NCBI RefSeq assembly: GCF_900109705.1
Contig: NZ_FOAI01000004.1
Location: forward strand, 62,001-126,000
Direction: 5' to 3'
Length of the DNA: 64,000 nt
From: Roseivivax marinus
GTDB taxonomy: Bacteria; Pseudomonadota; Alphaproteobacteria; Rhodobacterales; Rhodobacteraceae
Both the position numbers and the translations under genes were made by a program. The notes under the pieces were generated by a model that ran no database searches, was not told the DNA's origin, and worked only from the letters and a program-made list of their open reading frames with translations. Positions 12,423 to 22,904 of this stretch are shown here, piece after piece (position 1 is the first letter of the stretch; each line of letters begins with the position of its first letter).

Positions 12423-14057
12423 ATGGCCAAGCCGAAGAAACAGCCCCGTCCCAAGGCCGAGACGCCCAAGGGCTTCCGCGACTATTTCGGCGCGGAGGTC
12501 ACCGAGCGCGGCGACATGCTCGCCAAGATCGCGGCGGTCTACCATCGCTACGGGTTCGAGGCGCTGGAAAGCTCGGCGGTCGAGACCGTGGAGGCGCTGG
12601 GCAAGTTCCTGCCCGACGTGGACCGCCCGAACGAGGGGGTCTTCGCCTGGCAGGAGGCCGATGACGACGGCCGCGGCGACTGGCTGGCTCTGCGTTACGA
12701 TCTGACCGCGCCGCTCGCCCGCGTTTACGCCCAGCACCGCAACGACCTGCCGACGCCCTATCGCCGGTTCGCGATGGGTCCCGTGTGGCGCAACGAGAAG
12801 CCGGGACCGGGGCGCTTCCGCCAGTTCTACCAGTGCGATGCGGACACCGTGGGGGCGCCGTCGGTGGCCGCCGACGCCGAGATCTGCGCGATGCTGGCGG
12901 ATACGCTGGAAGAGGTCGGCATTCCGCGCGGCGACTACCTGATCCGCGTGAACAACCGGAAGGTTCTGAACGGGGTTCTGGAGGCCATGGGGCTCGAGGA
13001 CGACACCCAGAAGGACGCCGTGCTGCGGACCATCGACAAGTTCGACAAGGTCGGAGAGGCGGGCGTGCGCGAACTGCTCGGTGCGGGGCGCAAGGATCAG
13101 TCGGGCGCGTTCATCGACGGCGTGGGACTCGGCAAAACGCAGATCGAACCTGTGATGGGTTTCTTGAATTCATTCGCTGTTGTTCAGGACAAACTTGCCC
13201 AAGAGGCTTCTCGAGCGTTTCAAGAAGGCGATGAAGCGAGAGGAAGAAAGCTCGAAAGTGCTCGTCACTGCGTCGCTCCAGAATTCAAGAATCATCCAGA
13301 AATTGCAGCAAATGCCGAAGCAGCGCGCATCTGGAATACCCGCGTTTTAGATCATCTGCGTACCATTATCGGTGACTCCGGAGTTGGGTTCGCAGGCGTC
13401 GAGGAATTGACAGAAATTGCGGACCTTCTGGCGGCGCAGGGCTACGCCGCGGACCGCATCCGTATCGACCCTTCCGTCGTGCGCGGTCTAGGCTATTACA
13501 CTGGCCCGGTATTTGAGGCCGAGCTGACCTTCGAGATCACCGACGAGAAGGGCCGGCCGCGCCAGTTCGGCTCGGTCGCGGGCGGCGGGCGCTATGACGA
13601 CCTGGTGAAGCGCTTCACCGGGCAGGCGGTGCCCGCGACGGGGGTGTCGATCGGTGTCGACCGTCTTCTGGCGGCGCTGCGCGCGACGGGCCGCGTCGGC
13701 GGGCAGGCCGAGGGGCCGGTCGTGGTCACCGTGATGGACCGCGCGCGCATGGCCGACTACCAGGCGATGGTGGCCCGGCTGCGGCAGGCGGGGATCCGGG
13801 CCGAGGTCTATCTCGGCAACCCCAAGAACTTCGGAAACCAGCTCAAGTACGCCGACCGGCGCGGATCGCCCGCCGCGGTCATCGCGGGCTCGGACGAGTT
13901 CGAGCGCGGCGTGGTGCAGATCAAGGACCTCGTGCTGGGCGCGCAGATCGCCGAGACCGCGACGCTCGATGAGTGGAAGGAGCGGCCCTCGCAGTTCGAG
14001 TGCACGCTGGACGACATGGTCGAGCGCGTGCGCGCCATCGTGGACGGCGAGGCATGA
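12423..14057 (+). CDS. hisS: Histidyl-tRNA synthetase, with atypical low-GC central block
   Basis: 544 residues from the ATG at 12423 ([23 protein letters not shown]). Class II aminoacyl-tRNA synthetase that charges tRNA-His. Motif 2 is in [22 protein letters not shown]; later motifs include [18 protein letters not shown] and motif 3-like [13 protein letters not shown]. hisZ starts within its stop (ATGA). Oddity: codons about 240-336 (13141-13430) are AT-rich with TTT, ATT, GAA, CAA and AAT codons unlike the rest, and encode a segment ([13 protein letters not shown] to [13 protein letters not shown]) about 40 residues longer than I recall for this region in related HisS proteins. The frame is intact and the conserved motifs on both sides are present, so it looks functional. 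Confidence 0.93.
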   Translation: MAKPKKQPRPKAETPKGFRDYFGAEVTERGDMLAKIAAVYHRYGFEALESSAVETVEALGKFLPDVDRPNEGVFAWQEADDDGRGDWLALRYDLTAPLARVYAQHRNDLPTPYRRFAMGPVWRNEKPGPGRFRQFYQCDADTVGAPSVAADAEICAMLADTLEEVGIPRGDYLIRVNNRKVLNGVLEAMGLEDDTQKDAVLRTIDKFDKVGEAGVRELLGAGRKDQSGAFIDGVGLGKTQIEPVMGFLNSFAVVQDKLAQEASRAFQEGDEARGRKLESARHCVAPEFKNHPEIAANAEAARIWNTRVLDHLRTIIGDSGVGFAGVEELTEIADLLAAQGYAADRIRIDPSVVRGLGYYTGPVFEAELTFEITDEKGRPRQFGSVAGGGRYDDLVKRFTGQAVPATGVSIGVDRLLAALRATGRVGGQAEGPVVVTVMDRARMADYQAMVARLRQAGIRAEVYLGNPKNFGNQLKYADRRGSPAAVIAGSDEFERGVVQIKDLVLGAQIAETATLDEWKERPSQFECTLDDMVERVRAIVDGEA

Positions 14058-15139
14058 GCCGCGCCGAGGCCCGCGATCTGGCCGCGCGGTTCTGCGCGGC
14101 GTTCGAGACGGCCGGCGCCGTGCCGGTGGATTGCGACATCCTGCAATCGGCGGAGACGCTGCTCGATCTTTACGGAGAGGACATCCGCAGCCGCGCCTAC
14201 GTCACGCAGGACCCGGCGCTGGGCGAGCGGATGCTGCGCCCGGACTTTACGGTGCCGGTGGTCGAGGCGCACATGCGCGACGGCGCCGAGCCCGCGCGCT
14301 ATACCTATGCCGGCGAGGTCTTCCGCCGGCAGGAGGACGACCCCGAGCGCGCGCCGGAATACATCCAGGCGGGCTACGAGATCTTCGACGGCCGCGATGC
14401 CGAGGACGCCGACGCGGCCGTCTTCGCGCGCTTCGCCGAGCTTCTGGCGGAGTGGGAGCTGACGCCCGCCACCGGCGACATCGGCATTCTCAGCGCGGCG
14501 ATCCGCGGGCTCGAGACGTCCGAGCGCCGCCGCTCCGCCCTCCTGCGCCACATCTGGCGGCCGCGGCGGTTCCGCGCGCTCCTCGACCGCTATGCCGGCC
14601 GCACGCCGGTGCCCGCGACCCGGACGGCGCTGCTCGAGGCTGCGAACCCGATGGCCGCCGCGGGGCCGATGATCGGGCGCCGCACCGAGGCCGAGATTAG
14701 CGACCGGCTCGTCGCGCTGCGCGAGGACGCGGCCGAGCCGCCGCTGTCCGACGGGCAGGTGGATCTGATCGAGACGCTCCTGAAGGTGTCCGAGACCTGC
14801 CCCTACGCGCTGCAGCATCTGCGCGACATGGAGGTCGACCTGCCGGCGCTGCGCCCCGCCGTGGACCGGTTTGCCCGTCGCTGCGACCGGCTGGCGGCCC
14901 AGGGCGTGAACGTCGACACCCTCGACTTCGAGGCCTCCTACGGCCGCACCTCAATGGAGTATTACGACGGCTTCGTCTTCGGTTTCTCCGCGGTCCGCCG
15001 TCCCGACCTGCCGCCGGTGGCCACCGGCGGACGCTACGACGCGCTGACCGAGCGCTTGGGGCAGGGGCGGACGCTGCCCGCCGTGGGCGGCGTGATCCGG
15101 CCCGACCTGCTGCTCGCGCTCACGGAGGACCGGGGATGA
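14054..15139 (+). CDS. hisZ: ATP phosphoribosyltransferase regulatory subunit
   Basis: 361 residues, a catalytically inactive paralogue of class II HisRS. The MRPDFTVPV-like core ([14 protein letters not shown]) and the C-terminal [12 protein letters not shown] are recognisable, while the tRNA-binding domain is absent. HisZ forms the hetero-octameric HisG-HisZ enzyme that starts histidine synthesis and carries feedback inhibition by histidine. It overlaps hisS by four bases upstream and hisG by four bases downstream, so all three are translationally coupled. Confidence 0.93.
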   Translation: MSRAEARDLAARFCAAFETAGAVPVDCDILQSAETLLDLYGEDIRSRAYVTQDPALGERMLRPDFTVPVVEAHMRDGAEPARYTYAGEVFRRQEDDPERAPEYIQAGYEIFDGRDAEDADAAVFARFAELLAEWELTPATGDIGILSAAIRGLETSERRRSALLRHIWRPRRFRALLDRYAGRTPVPATRTALLEAANPMAAAGPMIGRRTEAEISDRLVALREDAAEPPLSDGQVDLIETLLKVSETCPYALQHLRDMEVDLPALRPAVDRFARRCDRLAAQGVNVDTLDFEASYGRTSMEYYDGFVFGFSAVRRPDLPPVATGGRYDALTERLGQGRTLPAVGGVIRPDLLLALTEDRG

Positions 15140-15828
15140 CCGTGAAGCTTGGTGTGCCCTCCAAGGGCCGGCTGATGGAGAAGACCTTCGACTGGTTCGC
15201 CGAGCGTGGCGTGACGCTGACGCGCACGGGGTCCGAGCGCGAATACGCCGGCGCGGTCGAGGGCGTGGAGGGCGTCGAGTTGGTGCTCTTGTCGGCATCG
15301 GAGATCCCGCGGGAGCTGGCACGGGGACGTATCCACCTTGGCGTGACCGGCACCGACCTCGTGCGCGAGACGCTGGTACAGTGGGACCAGAAGGTCGAGC
15401 CGCTGGCGGAGTTGGGCTTTGGCCATGCCGATCTGGTGCTGGCGGTGCCGGCGGCCTGGGTCGACGTGGACACGCTCGACGATCTCGACGCGGCGGCGGC
15501 GGCGTTCCGGGCGGCCCACGGCATGCGGTTGCGGATCGCGACTAAGTATCACCGGCTCGTCCGCGACTACCTCCGCGACGGGGGCGTGGCGGATTATCGG
15601 CTGGTGGACAGCCAGGGGGCGACCGAGGGCACGGTGAAGAACCTGACCGCCGAGGCGATTGCCGACATCACCTCCACGGGCGAGACGCTGCGTGCGAACC
15701 ACCTGAAGGTGCTGGACGAGGAGCCCATACTGCGGAGCCAGGCGACGCTTTTCCGTTCGCGCAGCGCCGTGCAGGATGAACGGCAGCGCGCGACGCTGGC
15801 CGGGCTGCTGGAGCGGATCGGTCTGTGA
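15136..15828 (+). CDS. hisG: ATP phosphoribosyltransferase catalytic subunit, short form
   Basis: 230 residues: the short HisG without the C-terminal regulatory domain, which therefore needs HisZ. It joins ATP and PRPP, the first step of histidine synthesis. Family features include LGVPSKGRLME at the N-terminus and the PRPP loop LVDSQGATEGTVKN. Last gene of hisS-hisZ-hisG; the rest of the pathway is partly encoded at 47.7-52.8 kb. Its end is followed by two palindromes before the convergent prepilin peptidase gene. Confidence 0.95.
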   Translation: MTVKLGVPSKGRLMEKTFDWFAERGVTLTRTGSEREYAGAVEGVEGVELVLLSASEIPRELARGRIHLGVTGTDLVRETLVQWDQKVEPLAELGFGHADLVLAVPAAWVDVDTLDDLDAAAAAFRAAHGMRLRIATKYHRLVRDYLRDGGVADYRLVDSQGATEGTVKNLTAEAIADITSTGETLRANHLKVLDEEPILRSQATLFRSRSAVQDERQRATLAGLLERIGL

Positions 15829-15834
15829 ACGCGG

Positions 15835-15866
15835 GCCTACGCAATTTTAGATAAAATTGCGTAGGC
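15835..15866. repeat. Perfect palindrome 1, ATTTTA-GA-TAAAAT core
   Basis: Two 15-base arms (GCCTACGCAATTTTA and its complement) around a GA centre, between convergent hisG and the prepilin peptidase gene. The GC-rich part lies at the base and the AT-rich part at the tip, the reverse of an intrinsic terminator with a trailing U-run. Paired with the element at 15915-15938; similar to 34596-34627 and 34638-34669. Confidence 0.85.
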
Positions 15867-15914
15867 GGGCAGTTTGGCGTCGGCTGGAGGCTGCGTGGAC
15901 GGTCGGGGCAGGGC

Positions 15915-15938
15915 GCAGAATTTTAGATAAAATTCTGC
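15915..15938. repeat. Perfect palindrome 2, ATTTTA-GA-TAAAAT core
   Basis: Two 11-base arms (GCAGAATTTTA and its complement) around GA. Centre-to-centre distance from palindrome 1 is 76 bases. It ends nine bases before the stop codon of the convergent prepilin peptidase gene. Confidence 0.85.
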
Positions 15939-15946
15939 CGCGAGGC

Positions 15947-16441
15947 TCAACTGCCGTAGGCGACCCCGAGCGCGAGGTAGAGTGCCAGCGTCCCGCCGAG
16001 GGCAAGCCCCATGGGAAACCGCTCTCCGGACGACCAGCTCACCCAGTTCGGAGCGAGCCGCCGCAGCGGCGTCGCCCGGGCCAGGCGGTGGGCGGCGAAG
16101 GCCGCCAGCAGCGTCGCGGCGAACAGCACCATCAGGAAGCGCAGGTCGCCGAGATGAATGAACGGCGCCGCCGCCGCGGCGAACTTGGCGTCACCCGCGC
16201 CCATCGCCCCGCCCGCGTTCAGCGCGATCCCCGCGACCAGCACGACCAGAAGGTGCGTCCAGCGCCAGGCCCAGATGTCAAAAGGCAGCGCGAGAAGACC
16301 CAGCACCGCGTAGACCGCCACGAGACAGACCACCGCGTTGTTGGTGATCTTCATCCGGCTCATGTCGGTGTACATCACCCACAGGCAGATCGGCCCCACG
16401 ACGGGCAAAAACCACAGCGCGGTGGCCGACGCGATGTCCAT
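15947..16441 (-). CDS. cpaA: Tad prepilin peptidase (A24A, CpaA/TadV)
   Basis: 164 residues, nearly all hydrophobic, with about five to six membrane spans. The two aspartates of type 4 prepilin peptidases are visible in MYTDMSRMKITN and GAMGAGDAKF (the GxGD motif). The ATG at 16441 follows GGAGGGG; the longer upstream open frame is antisense to the TPR gene. It would cleave the leader of the Flp pilins encoded at the other end of this locus. Last gene of the Tad cluster. Confidence 0.88.
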   Translation of the reverse strand: MDIASATALWFLPVVGPICLWVMYTDMSRMKITNNAVVCLVAVYAVLGLLALPFDIWAWRWTHLLVVLVAGIALNAGGAMGAGDAKFAAAAAPFIHLGDLRFLMVLFAATLLAAFAAHRLARATPLRRLAPNWVSWSSGERFPMGLALGGTLALYLALGVAYGS

Positions 16442-16466
16442 GACGAGGCCCCTCCACCTACGGCGC

Positions 16467-17345
16467 TCAGCGCGCCGAAGCGACCTGGCCCAGCGCGTCG
16501 AGCGCGCGCGCGGCGGCCTCGAAGTGCTGCGGATGCGTCTCGAGCGCGTCTTCCAGAAGCCCCTTGCCCAGCGCCACGTCACCGCGCTTGATCGCGGCGA
16601 GGCCCAGAGTGTGCAGAAGCTCGGCCCGCTCCTCCTGTGTCATCGGGATCGGGGGCAGGGCGTAGTTGCCCTGCGCCGAGCGCGCCAGCATCAGGTTGTT
16701 CTTGGCGGTGAAGAGCGAGGAATCCTGCCGGATCGCATCGGTGAACAGGCGCTCGGCCTCGCGGTGCTCGCCCCGGGTCAGCTTCGAGAAGCCCCAGTTG
16801 TTGAGCACGTTGGCCGGCGTCGTGGTGAGCCCCACGGCGGTCTCGTAGAAGCTGTCGGCCTTCGACCAGTCCTCGTTCACGTCGGCGATCATCGCCTCGA
16901 GCCGGTAGCGGCGGAAGGTCTCGTGGGTGGGCGGGACGGCATTGAGCGTCGCCTGCGCGCGTTCCCACTCGCCGGCGCGGATCAGCGCGTCGGCCAGCGC
17001 CACCCCGTCATCCGGAGCGGCGTCTGGATGCGCCACGACCTTGTCCCACGCGGCAATCGCCTCGGTGGTGCGGTCGGCGCGGACCAGGGAGGTCGCGAGC
17101 CCGCGCTGGAACTCGATGCGGTCGGGCTCCTGCCCGGCCGAGCGCTGGAAGTAGCGCACCGCTTCGTCGGGATCGGCCGATTGCAGCATGACGTCGTTGA
17201 GCCCGGTGCCGTCCACGGCATTCACGCCCTGGAACGCACGGTCGACCGTCTCCTGCGCGGAGGATTTGCCGAAGGGGAGCTTTTCGCATCCCGCAAGGCC
17301 CGTCGCCCCCGCCAGAACGAGGACGGCAAGAATGGAGTGGCGCAT
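16467..17345 (-). CDS. Tad-locus TPR lipoprotein
   Basis: 292 residues. Signal peptide with lipobox LAGC at about residues 17-20, so an acylated lipoprotein. Several TPR-like helical repeats follow, e.g. DEAVRYFQRSAGQEPDRIEF, TTEAIAAWDKVV, EWERAQATLNAV, REAERLFTDAIRQD. It lies between tadD and the prepilin peptidase gene and resembles a second TadD-type pilotin or assembly factor for the outer-membrane complex. The exact role is inferred from location. Confidence 0.8.
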   Translation of the reverse strand: MRHSILAVLVLAGATGLAGCEKLPFGKSSAQETVDRAFQGVNAVDGTGLNDVMLQSADPDEAVRYFQRSAGQEPDRIEFQRGLATSLVRADRTTEAIAAWDKVVAHPDAAPDDGVALADALIRAGEWERAQATLNAVPPTHETFRRYRLEAMIADVNEDWSKADSFYETAVGLTTTPANVLNNWGFSKLTRGEHREAERLFTDAIRQDSSLFTAKNNLMLARSAQGNYALPPIPMTQEERAELLHTLGLAAIKRGDVALGKGLLEDALETHPQHFEAAARALDALGQVASAR

Positions 17346-17377
17346 CGTGGTGCGTCCTTCACTGCTCTCGGGCCCGC

Positions 17378-17938
17378 TTATCTGTTGTTGCGGATCAGGT
17401 ATTCCCCTGTGCCGCGTCGCACGAGCCTCAGTTCATTTGCCTCGGCGTCAGCATAGAAGGACTCGTCCTGTTTTGCGAGAGCCAAGCGCAGATTGTCGCG
17501 GATTGCGTCACTTTGGCCGCTGTCGAGCGCGTAGGCCTTTCGGAAAATCTGCGCCGCCTCGGAGGTCTTGCCCCGTTCCATGAGCACGACGCCAAGGTTG
17601 TTCCAGACCTCGGGGTTGGCGGTGTCGCTGTCCACGGCGCGACGCAGCTGGTCCTCCGCCTGGTTCAGGCGGCCCAGCGCGAGGTTCGCCGAGCCGATGG
17701 CCGACAGCACCTCTCCGGTCAGTCCGTAGACCCCCGCGGCACGGATATAGGCTTGCAGCGCCAGTTCGGGTTCGCGCGCGTCCATGAGGCGATGGCCCAC
17801 AAGCAGGCCGTCCACCGCGTCGCCGCGCGGGTCGGCGGTGGGGGCGAATAGGCGGTCGCCGGATTCGGAAAAGCCGCCCGATGAACAGGCGGCCAGTCCG
17901 AGGATCACGATCAGGAGCGCGATGGGCGCTGTGCGCAT
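17378..17938 (-). CDS. tadD: Tad pilus TPR lipoprotein TadD
   Basis: 186 residues. Signal peptide and lipobox LAAC at about 15-18, then TPR repeats (ELALQAYIRAAGV, NQAEDQLRRAVDSDTANPEVWNN, EAAQIFRKAYALDSGQSDAIRDN). TadD is needed for Flp pilus assembly and is thought to help place the secretin. It follows tadC by four bases, and the second TPR lipoprotein gene follows 32 bases later. Confidence 0.87.
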   Translation of the reverse strand: MRTAPIALLIVILGLAACSSGGFSESGDRLFAPTADPRGDAVDGLLVGHRLMDAREPELALQAYIRAAGVYGLTGEVLSAIGSANLALGRLNQAEDQLRRAVDSDTANPEVWNNLGVVLMERGKTSEAAQIFRKAYALDSGQSDAIRDNLRLALAKQDESFYADAEANELRLVRRGTGEYLIRNNR

Positions 17939-17942
17939 GGCC

Positions 17943-18902
17943 TCACTTGCCGAGTTGCGTGATGCCCACCGCGGACGGACCGACGAGAATGATCAGGAGC
18001 GGAGGGACCGTGAACATCATTGTGGTCAATGTCATCTTGGTCGGCAACTTGTTTGCCTTCTCCTCTGCGCGCATCACGCGCTTGTCACGCATTTCGGCGG
18101 CGTAGACCCGCAGCGCGTCGGCCACCGAGGTGCCGAACGTCGCCGACTGGTTGAGCACGGTGACGAAGGAGGAGACGTCCTGCACGCCGCAGCGCTCGGA
18201 CATGTCGTCCAGCACGCTCGACTTGTCCTTGCCCGCTTTCATCTCGTAGCTCACCAGCTGGAATTCGGCGGCAAGGTGCGGATAGGACGGGCGCAGTTCC
18301 TTGGCGATGCGCACGATCGCCTGGTCCATCGACTGACCCGCCTCCACGCAGACCAGCATCATGTCGAGCGCGTCCGGGAAGCCGTCCTGGATTTCCTGCT
18401 GCCGTTCCTGCTGGCGCTTGTTGATCCAGTATTTCGGTCCGTAATATCCGACGAGGCCCGGCCCAAGGACGTACATCGCCATCTGCTTGGGCGTCGCATC
18501 GGGGCCCATGAACAGCAGGTAATAGACGAGACCGCAGCACAGCAGGCCGATGCCGAAAACGAACTGCGCGAGGTAGTAGTAGCGCACCGCCTCCTTCGAC
18601 CGGTATCCCGCCTGCATCAGCTTCATGCGGATCTCGGACAGCTCGGTCGCGTCCTGGGGCTCGAGGAAGTGGGCGTACTTGTTGAGCTTCTCGCCCCGCC
18701 GCTTGTCGCGCAGAACGGCGCGGGTCTCGGCCTCCATGCGGTCGCGGTTGGTCTGCTTGAGCTTGTCGTAGGGATCGGGCTTCTGCGACAGCAGCAGCGG
18801 AATGCAGGCCAGCAGCAGCAGGAGCGCGAGGCCCCCCACCGCGATCAGCGGGCCTGCGGGGCCGAGCGTATCGACGAGGAGCGCGTTGAACTGGTCGAGC
18901 AT
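17943..18902 (-). CDS. tadC: Tad pilus inner-membrane platform protein TadC
   Basis: 319 residues of the T2SSF family, with hydrophobic segments near the N-terminus (AVGGLALLLLLACIPLLL), in the middle (FGIGLLCCGLVYYLLFM) and at the C-terminus (MFTVPPLLIILVGPSAVG). The cytoplasmic platform domain contains LDMMLVCVEAGQSMDQAI. With TadB it forms the inner-membrane platform that works with the CpaF ATPase. It starts ten bases after tadB ends. Confidence 0.9.
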   Translation of the reverse strand: MLDQFNALLVDTLGPAGPLIAVGGLALLLLLACIPLLLSQKPDPYDKLKQTNRDRMEAETRAVLRDKRRGEKLNKYAHFLEPQDATELSEIRMKLMQAGYRSKEAVRYYYLAQFVFGIGLLCCGLVYYLLFMGPDATPKQMAMYVLGPGLVGYYGPKYWINKRQQERQQEIQDGFPDALDMMLVCVEAGQSMDQAIVRIAKELRPSYPHLAAEFQLVSYEMKAGKDKSSVLDDMSERCGVQDVSSFVTVLNQSATFGTSVADALRVYAAEMRDKRVMRAEEKANKLPTKMTLTTMMFTVPPLLIILVGPSAVGITQLGK

Positions 18903-18912
18903 GCGTGGGACC

Positions 18913-19875
18913 TCAGACCTTGATGTTGGTGAGCATCTTCATGACGAAGAGGTTCAGGACCAGGAAGATGCCGACGATGAAGCAGGCGGGGATGAACCAC
19001 GGGTGGTCCAGCACGTCGTCGTAGTAGTGCGGGTCGGTCAGCTGGATCACGATCAGCGCGCCCACCGGGAAGCCTGACAGGAACTTGCCCGACCACTGCG
19101 CCTCGGCGGTGATCGCCTTGACCTTCCGGAACAGGCGGAAGCGGGCGCGGATCACCTTGGCGAGGCCCTCGAGGATCTCGGCAAGGTTGCCGCCCGACTG
19201 CTGCTGGATAGTCACGGCCACGGCGAGGAAGCGGAGGTCCTGAAGGTCGAGCCGCTCGGCCATGTGCTTGAGCGCCTCGCCGATGTCGCGGCCGTAGGCG
19301 CTTTCGTCGGCGATGATGCCAAACTCGGTCGCCAGCGGGTCCTTGATCTCCTTCGACACGATCGAGATCGCGGACGAGAACGGGTGACCGACGCGCAGGC
19401 TGCGGACCATCAGCTCGACCGCGTCCGGCAGCTGTTCCTCGATCATGCCGATGCGCTTCTTGGCTTTCATGTTGAGCCAGGTGAAGACGCCGCCGACCCC
19501 CATGCCGATGCCGATCACGATGCGCACCGGCAGCGATGCCTCGGTGCCGACGGACAGGCCGACGAAGGCGACGATCGACAGACCCACCATCATCATGATG
19601 AGCTGCTTCGGTGTGAAGGCGAGCGCCGCCTTCTGCGCGCGGTCGGCCAGCAGCGAGTAGATCGGGATCGACCGGCTTTCGAGGTGCTGGTCCATCTCCT
19701 TGCGGAGCTTGGCGAGGACTTCGTCGCGCCGGGTGCCCTTGTCGAGCATCTCGAGCCGGCGGTTGACCTTCGAGTTCAGGCTGATCGACTTGCCGAACGC
19801 GACCAGGTAGATGCCCTCCACCAGGCCGAGAACGGCGACGAAGATCACGCCGTAGATGATGAGTTCGGCGCTCAT
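18913..19875 (-). CDS. tadB: Tad pilus inner-membrane platform protein TadB
   Basis: 320 residues, T2SSF family. An N-terminal span (IYGVIFVAVLGLVEGIYLVAF), two mid-protein spans and one C-terminal span flank the platform domain LPDAVELMVRSLRVGHPFSSAI. The conserved QQSGGNLAEILEGLAKVIR is characteristic of TadB. Partner of TadC; four bases separate it from cpaF upstream. Confidence 0.92.
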   Translation of the reverse strand: MSAELIIYGVIFVAVLGLVEGIYLVAFGKSISLNSKVNRRLEMLDKGTRRDEVLAKLRKEMDQHLESRSIPIYSLLADRAQKAALAFTPKQLIMMMVGLSIVAFVGLSVGTEASLPVRIVIGIGMGVGGVFTWLNMKAKKRIGMIEEQLPDAVELMVRSLRVGHPFSSAISIVSKEIKDPLATEFGIIADESAYGRDIGEALKHMAERLDLQDLRFLAVAVTIQQQSGGNLAEILEGLAKVIRARFRLFRKVKAITAEAQWSGKFLSGFPVGALIVIQLTDPHYYDDVLDHPWFIPACFIVGIFLVLNLFVMKMLTNIKV

Positions 19876-19879
19876 GGCG

Positions 19880-21328
<1,449 letters not shown>

Positions 21329-21339
21329 TCAGCGGCTCC

Positions 21340-22614
21340 TCAGGCTGCGTCTGCGTCGGTCTGGCCGACGGCATAGAGGGACTGCGCGAGCTTCTGGAGT
21401 TCGCGGCGGAGCGGATTCTTGGCGGCCTGGCTCGCCAGCGGCAGGCCGTGGTCGCAGGCTTGGAGAACCTGCCGTCCGCCGTCGGGCATTTGCAGGTCGA
21501 ACGCGACGCCGAGGCTCTCGGCCATGCGCTTGGCGCGGCTCTTGGCCTGCAGGTCGGTGAACTTCGGCGCCCGGTTGAGCACGAAGCGCAGCTTGTCGAA
21601 GGGCAGGTCCTCGGATTGCAGCGCGCGCTTGAGGCGGACGGTGTTCTGGGCAGAGCGCATGTCGAGTTCGACGAGGGCGAAGAAGACCTGCGCGGCGTTG
21701 AGGACGGTCTCGGACCACTGGGTGATCGCCTGCGGCAGGTCGACCACGACGAAGTCGAAGTGATCGCGCGCGATGTCGAGGATCTTGCCCACCTCGGTCG
21801 GGCCGATCATGTCCAGCGGCAGAAGGTCGGGCGGCGCGGTGAACACCGAGAGCCGGTCGTCGAAGCGCACCAGCGCCTGCGCGAAGCTGTCGCTGTCGAG
21901 CGTGTCGATGTCGGTCATGATCTCGAGCACGGTCTCGCGGCGCGGCAGGTCGAGATAGGTCGCCACCGACCCGAACTGCAATCCGAGGTCGAGGAGAAGC
22001 ACGCGTGGCGCCTTCTCCTTGTCCTTCTCGACAGTGGCCAGTTCCCAGGCGAGGTTCACCGCGAAGGTCGTGGCGCCGACGCCGCCGGCCATGCCGTGAA
22101 CCGCGATGGTCACGCCATCGCCGCCGCGGGTCAGCTTGACCGATCCGTTGGCCTCTCCTGCGGCACCGCCCTCTTCGGCGGCGAGCGCAAGCGCGGTCGT
22201 CGGCGCGGGACGGCGCAGCCGCTCGACCGCCTCGGCCAGCTCGCCCTCGGGCAGCGGGTAGGGGACGAACTCGTCCGCACCCGTCCGCAGGAGCGTGTGC
22301 AGCGCGCCGGGGGTCACGTCCTCGGCGATCAGCACGACCTTCACGCCGCGGCTCTTGGCCAGCGTGATCAGTCCCGCGATCTGGTCGATATTGTCCTCGT
22401 CGGTGTCGTCGATGGCCAGCGCCACGAATTCCAGCGACTTTGCCTCGTCCTGACCGAGGAACATCCGCGCCTCGGCAAAGCCGAGATCGCCCCAGTTCTC
22501 GCCCAGAAGCGATTCCATGTCCTCGATCAGCAGGTCGAACAGCTGGACGTCACGACTGATCGTGCACGCGCGCACCGGGCTGCTTTCTGCGGAACTCGGC
22601 GTGGAACTGGTCAT
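21340..22614 (-). CDS. cpaE: Tad pilus localisation protein CpaE/TadZ
   Basis: 424 residues from the ATG at 22614, preceded by AAGG at about six bases; the open frame upstream runs into intergenic DNA. An N-terminal receiver-like domain (about 20-140) is followed by a MinD/ParA-like ATPase domain with the deviant P-loop GGVGATTFAVNLAWEL. CpaE/TadZ directs the pilus machine to the pole. It precedes cpaF by 11 bases. A 290-base gap with an AT-rich patch precedes it, so it may also have its own promoter. Confidence 0.9.
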   Translation of the reverse strand: MTSSTPSSAESSPVRACTISRDVQLFDLLIEDMESLLGENWGDLGFAEARMFLGQDEAKSLEFVALAIDDTDEDNIDQIAGLITLAKSRGVKVVLIAEDVTPGALHTLLRTGADEFVPYPLPEGELAEAVERLRRPAPTTALALAAEEGGAAGEANGSVKLTRGGDGVTIAVHGMAGGVGATTFAVNLAWELATVEKDKEKAPRVLLLDLGLQFGSVATYLDLPRRETVLEIMTDIDTLDSDSFAQALVRFDDRLSVFTAPPDLLPLDMIGPTEVGKILDIARDHFDFVVVDLPQAITQWSETVLNAAQVFFALVELDMRSAQNTVRLKRALQSEDLPFDKLRFVLNRAPKFTDLQAKSRAKRMAESLGVAFDLQMPDGGRQVLQACDHGLPLASQAAKNPLRRELQKLAQSLYAVGQTDADAA

Positions 22615-22904
22615 GTGCCCTTCATCCTTCTCCATCAGACCGGGCACGGCCGACCGGACGCGGAATCGCGCGCGTGTCGGGGCCCGGCGGCTCCGGGTGA
22701 CGTCCCGCGATCGGGACGGGACGGAGGCCGTCATTGGGGAAGGTGCCGTCGAATGGCGGCGACATTTGGACCAAAAAATCGTAATTGTACGGTATCGGTC
22801 CACGATGGTCGGACACTCACGCGTCTGTGCGTGGGCTCCGGCGGCCGCCTATTTCAAGCGTGCCGCGATAGCAGGGGAGGGGCGCCCGGGGCCGGACGCC
22901 GGTC
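22615..22904. other. Intergenic region upstream of cpaE
   Basis: 290 bases inside the Tad cluster, the largest gap between its cpa/tad genes. An AT-rich patch at about 22765-22800 contains TACAAT on the minus strand (22789-22784), a plausible -10 for a cpaE promoter; no convincing -35 is seen. No ORF is supported here. Confidence 0.4.

Noticed and set aside
13141-13430. hisS low-GC block as a frameshift or pseudogene
   Set aside because: The frame is open throughout and motif 2 before and RGLGYYTGP after it are intact, so the gene is not visibly broken.
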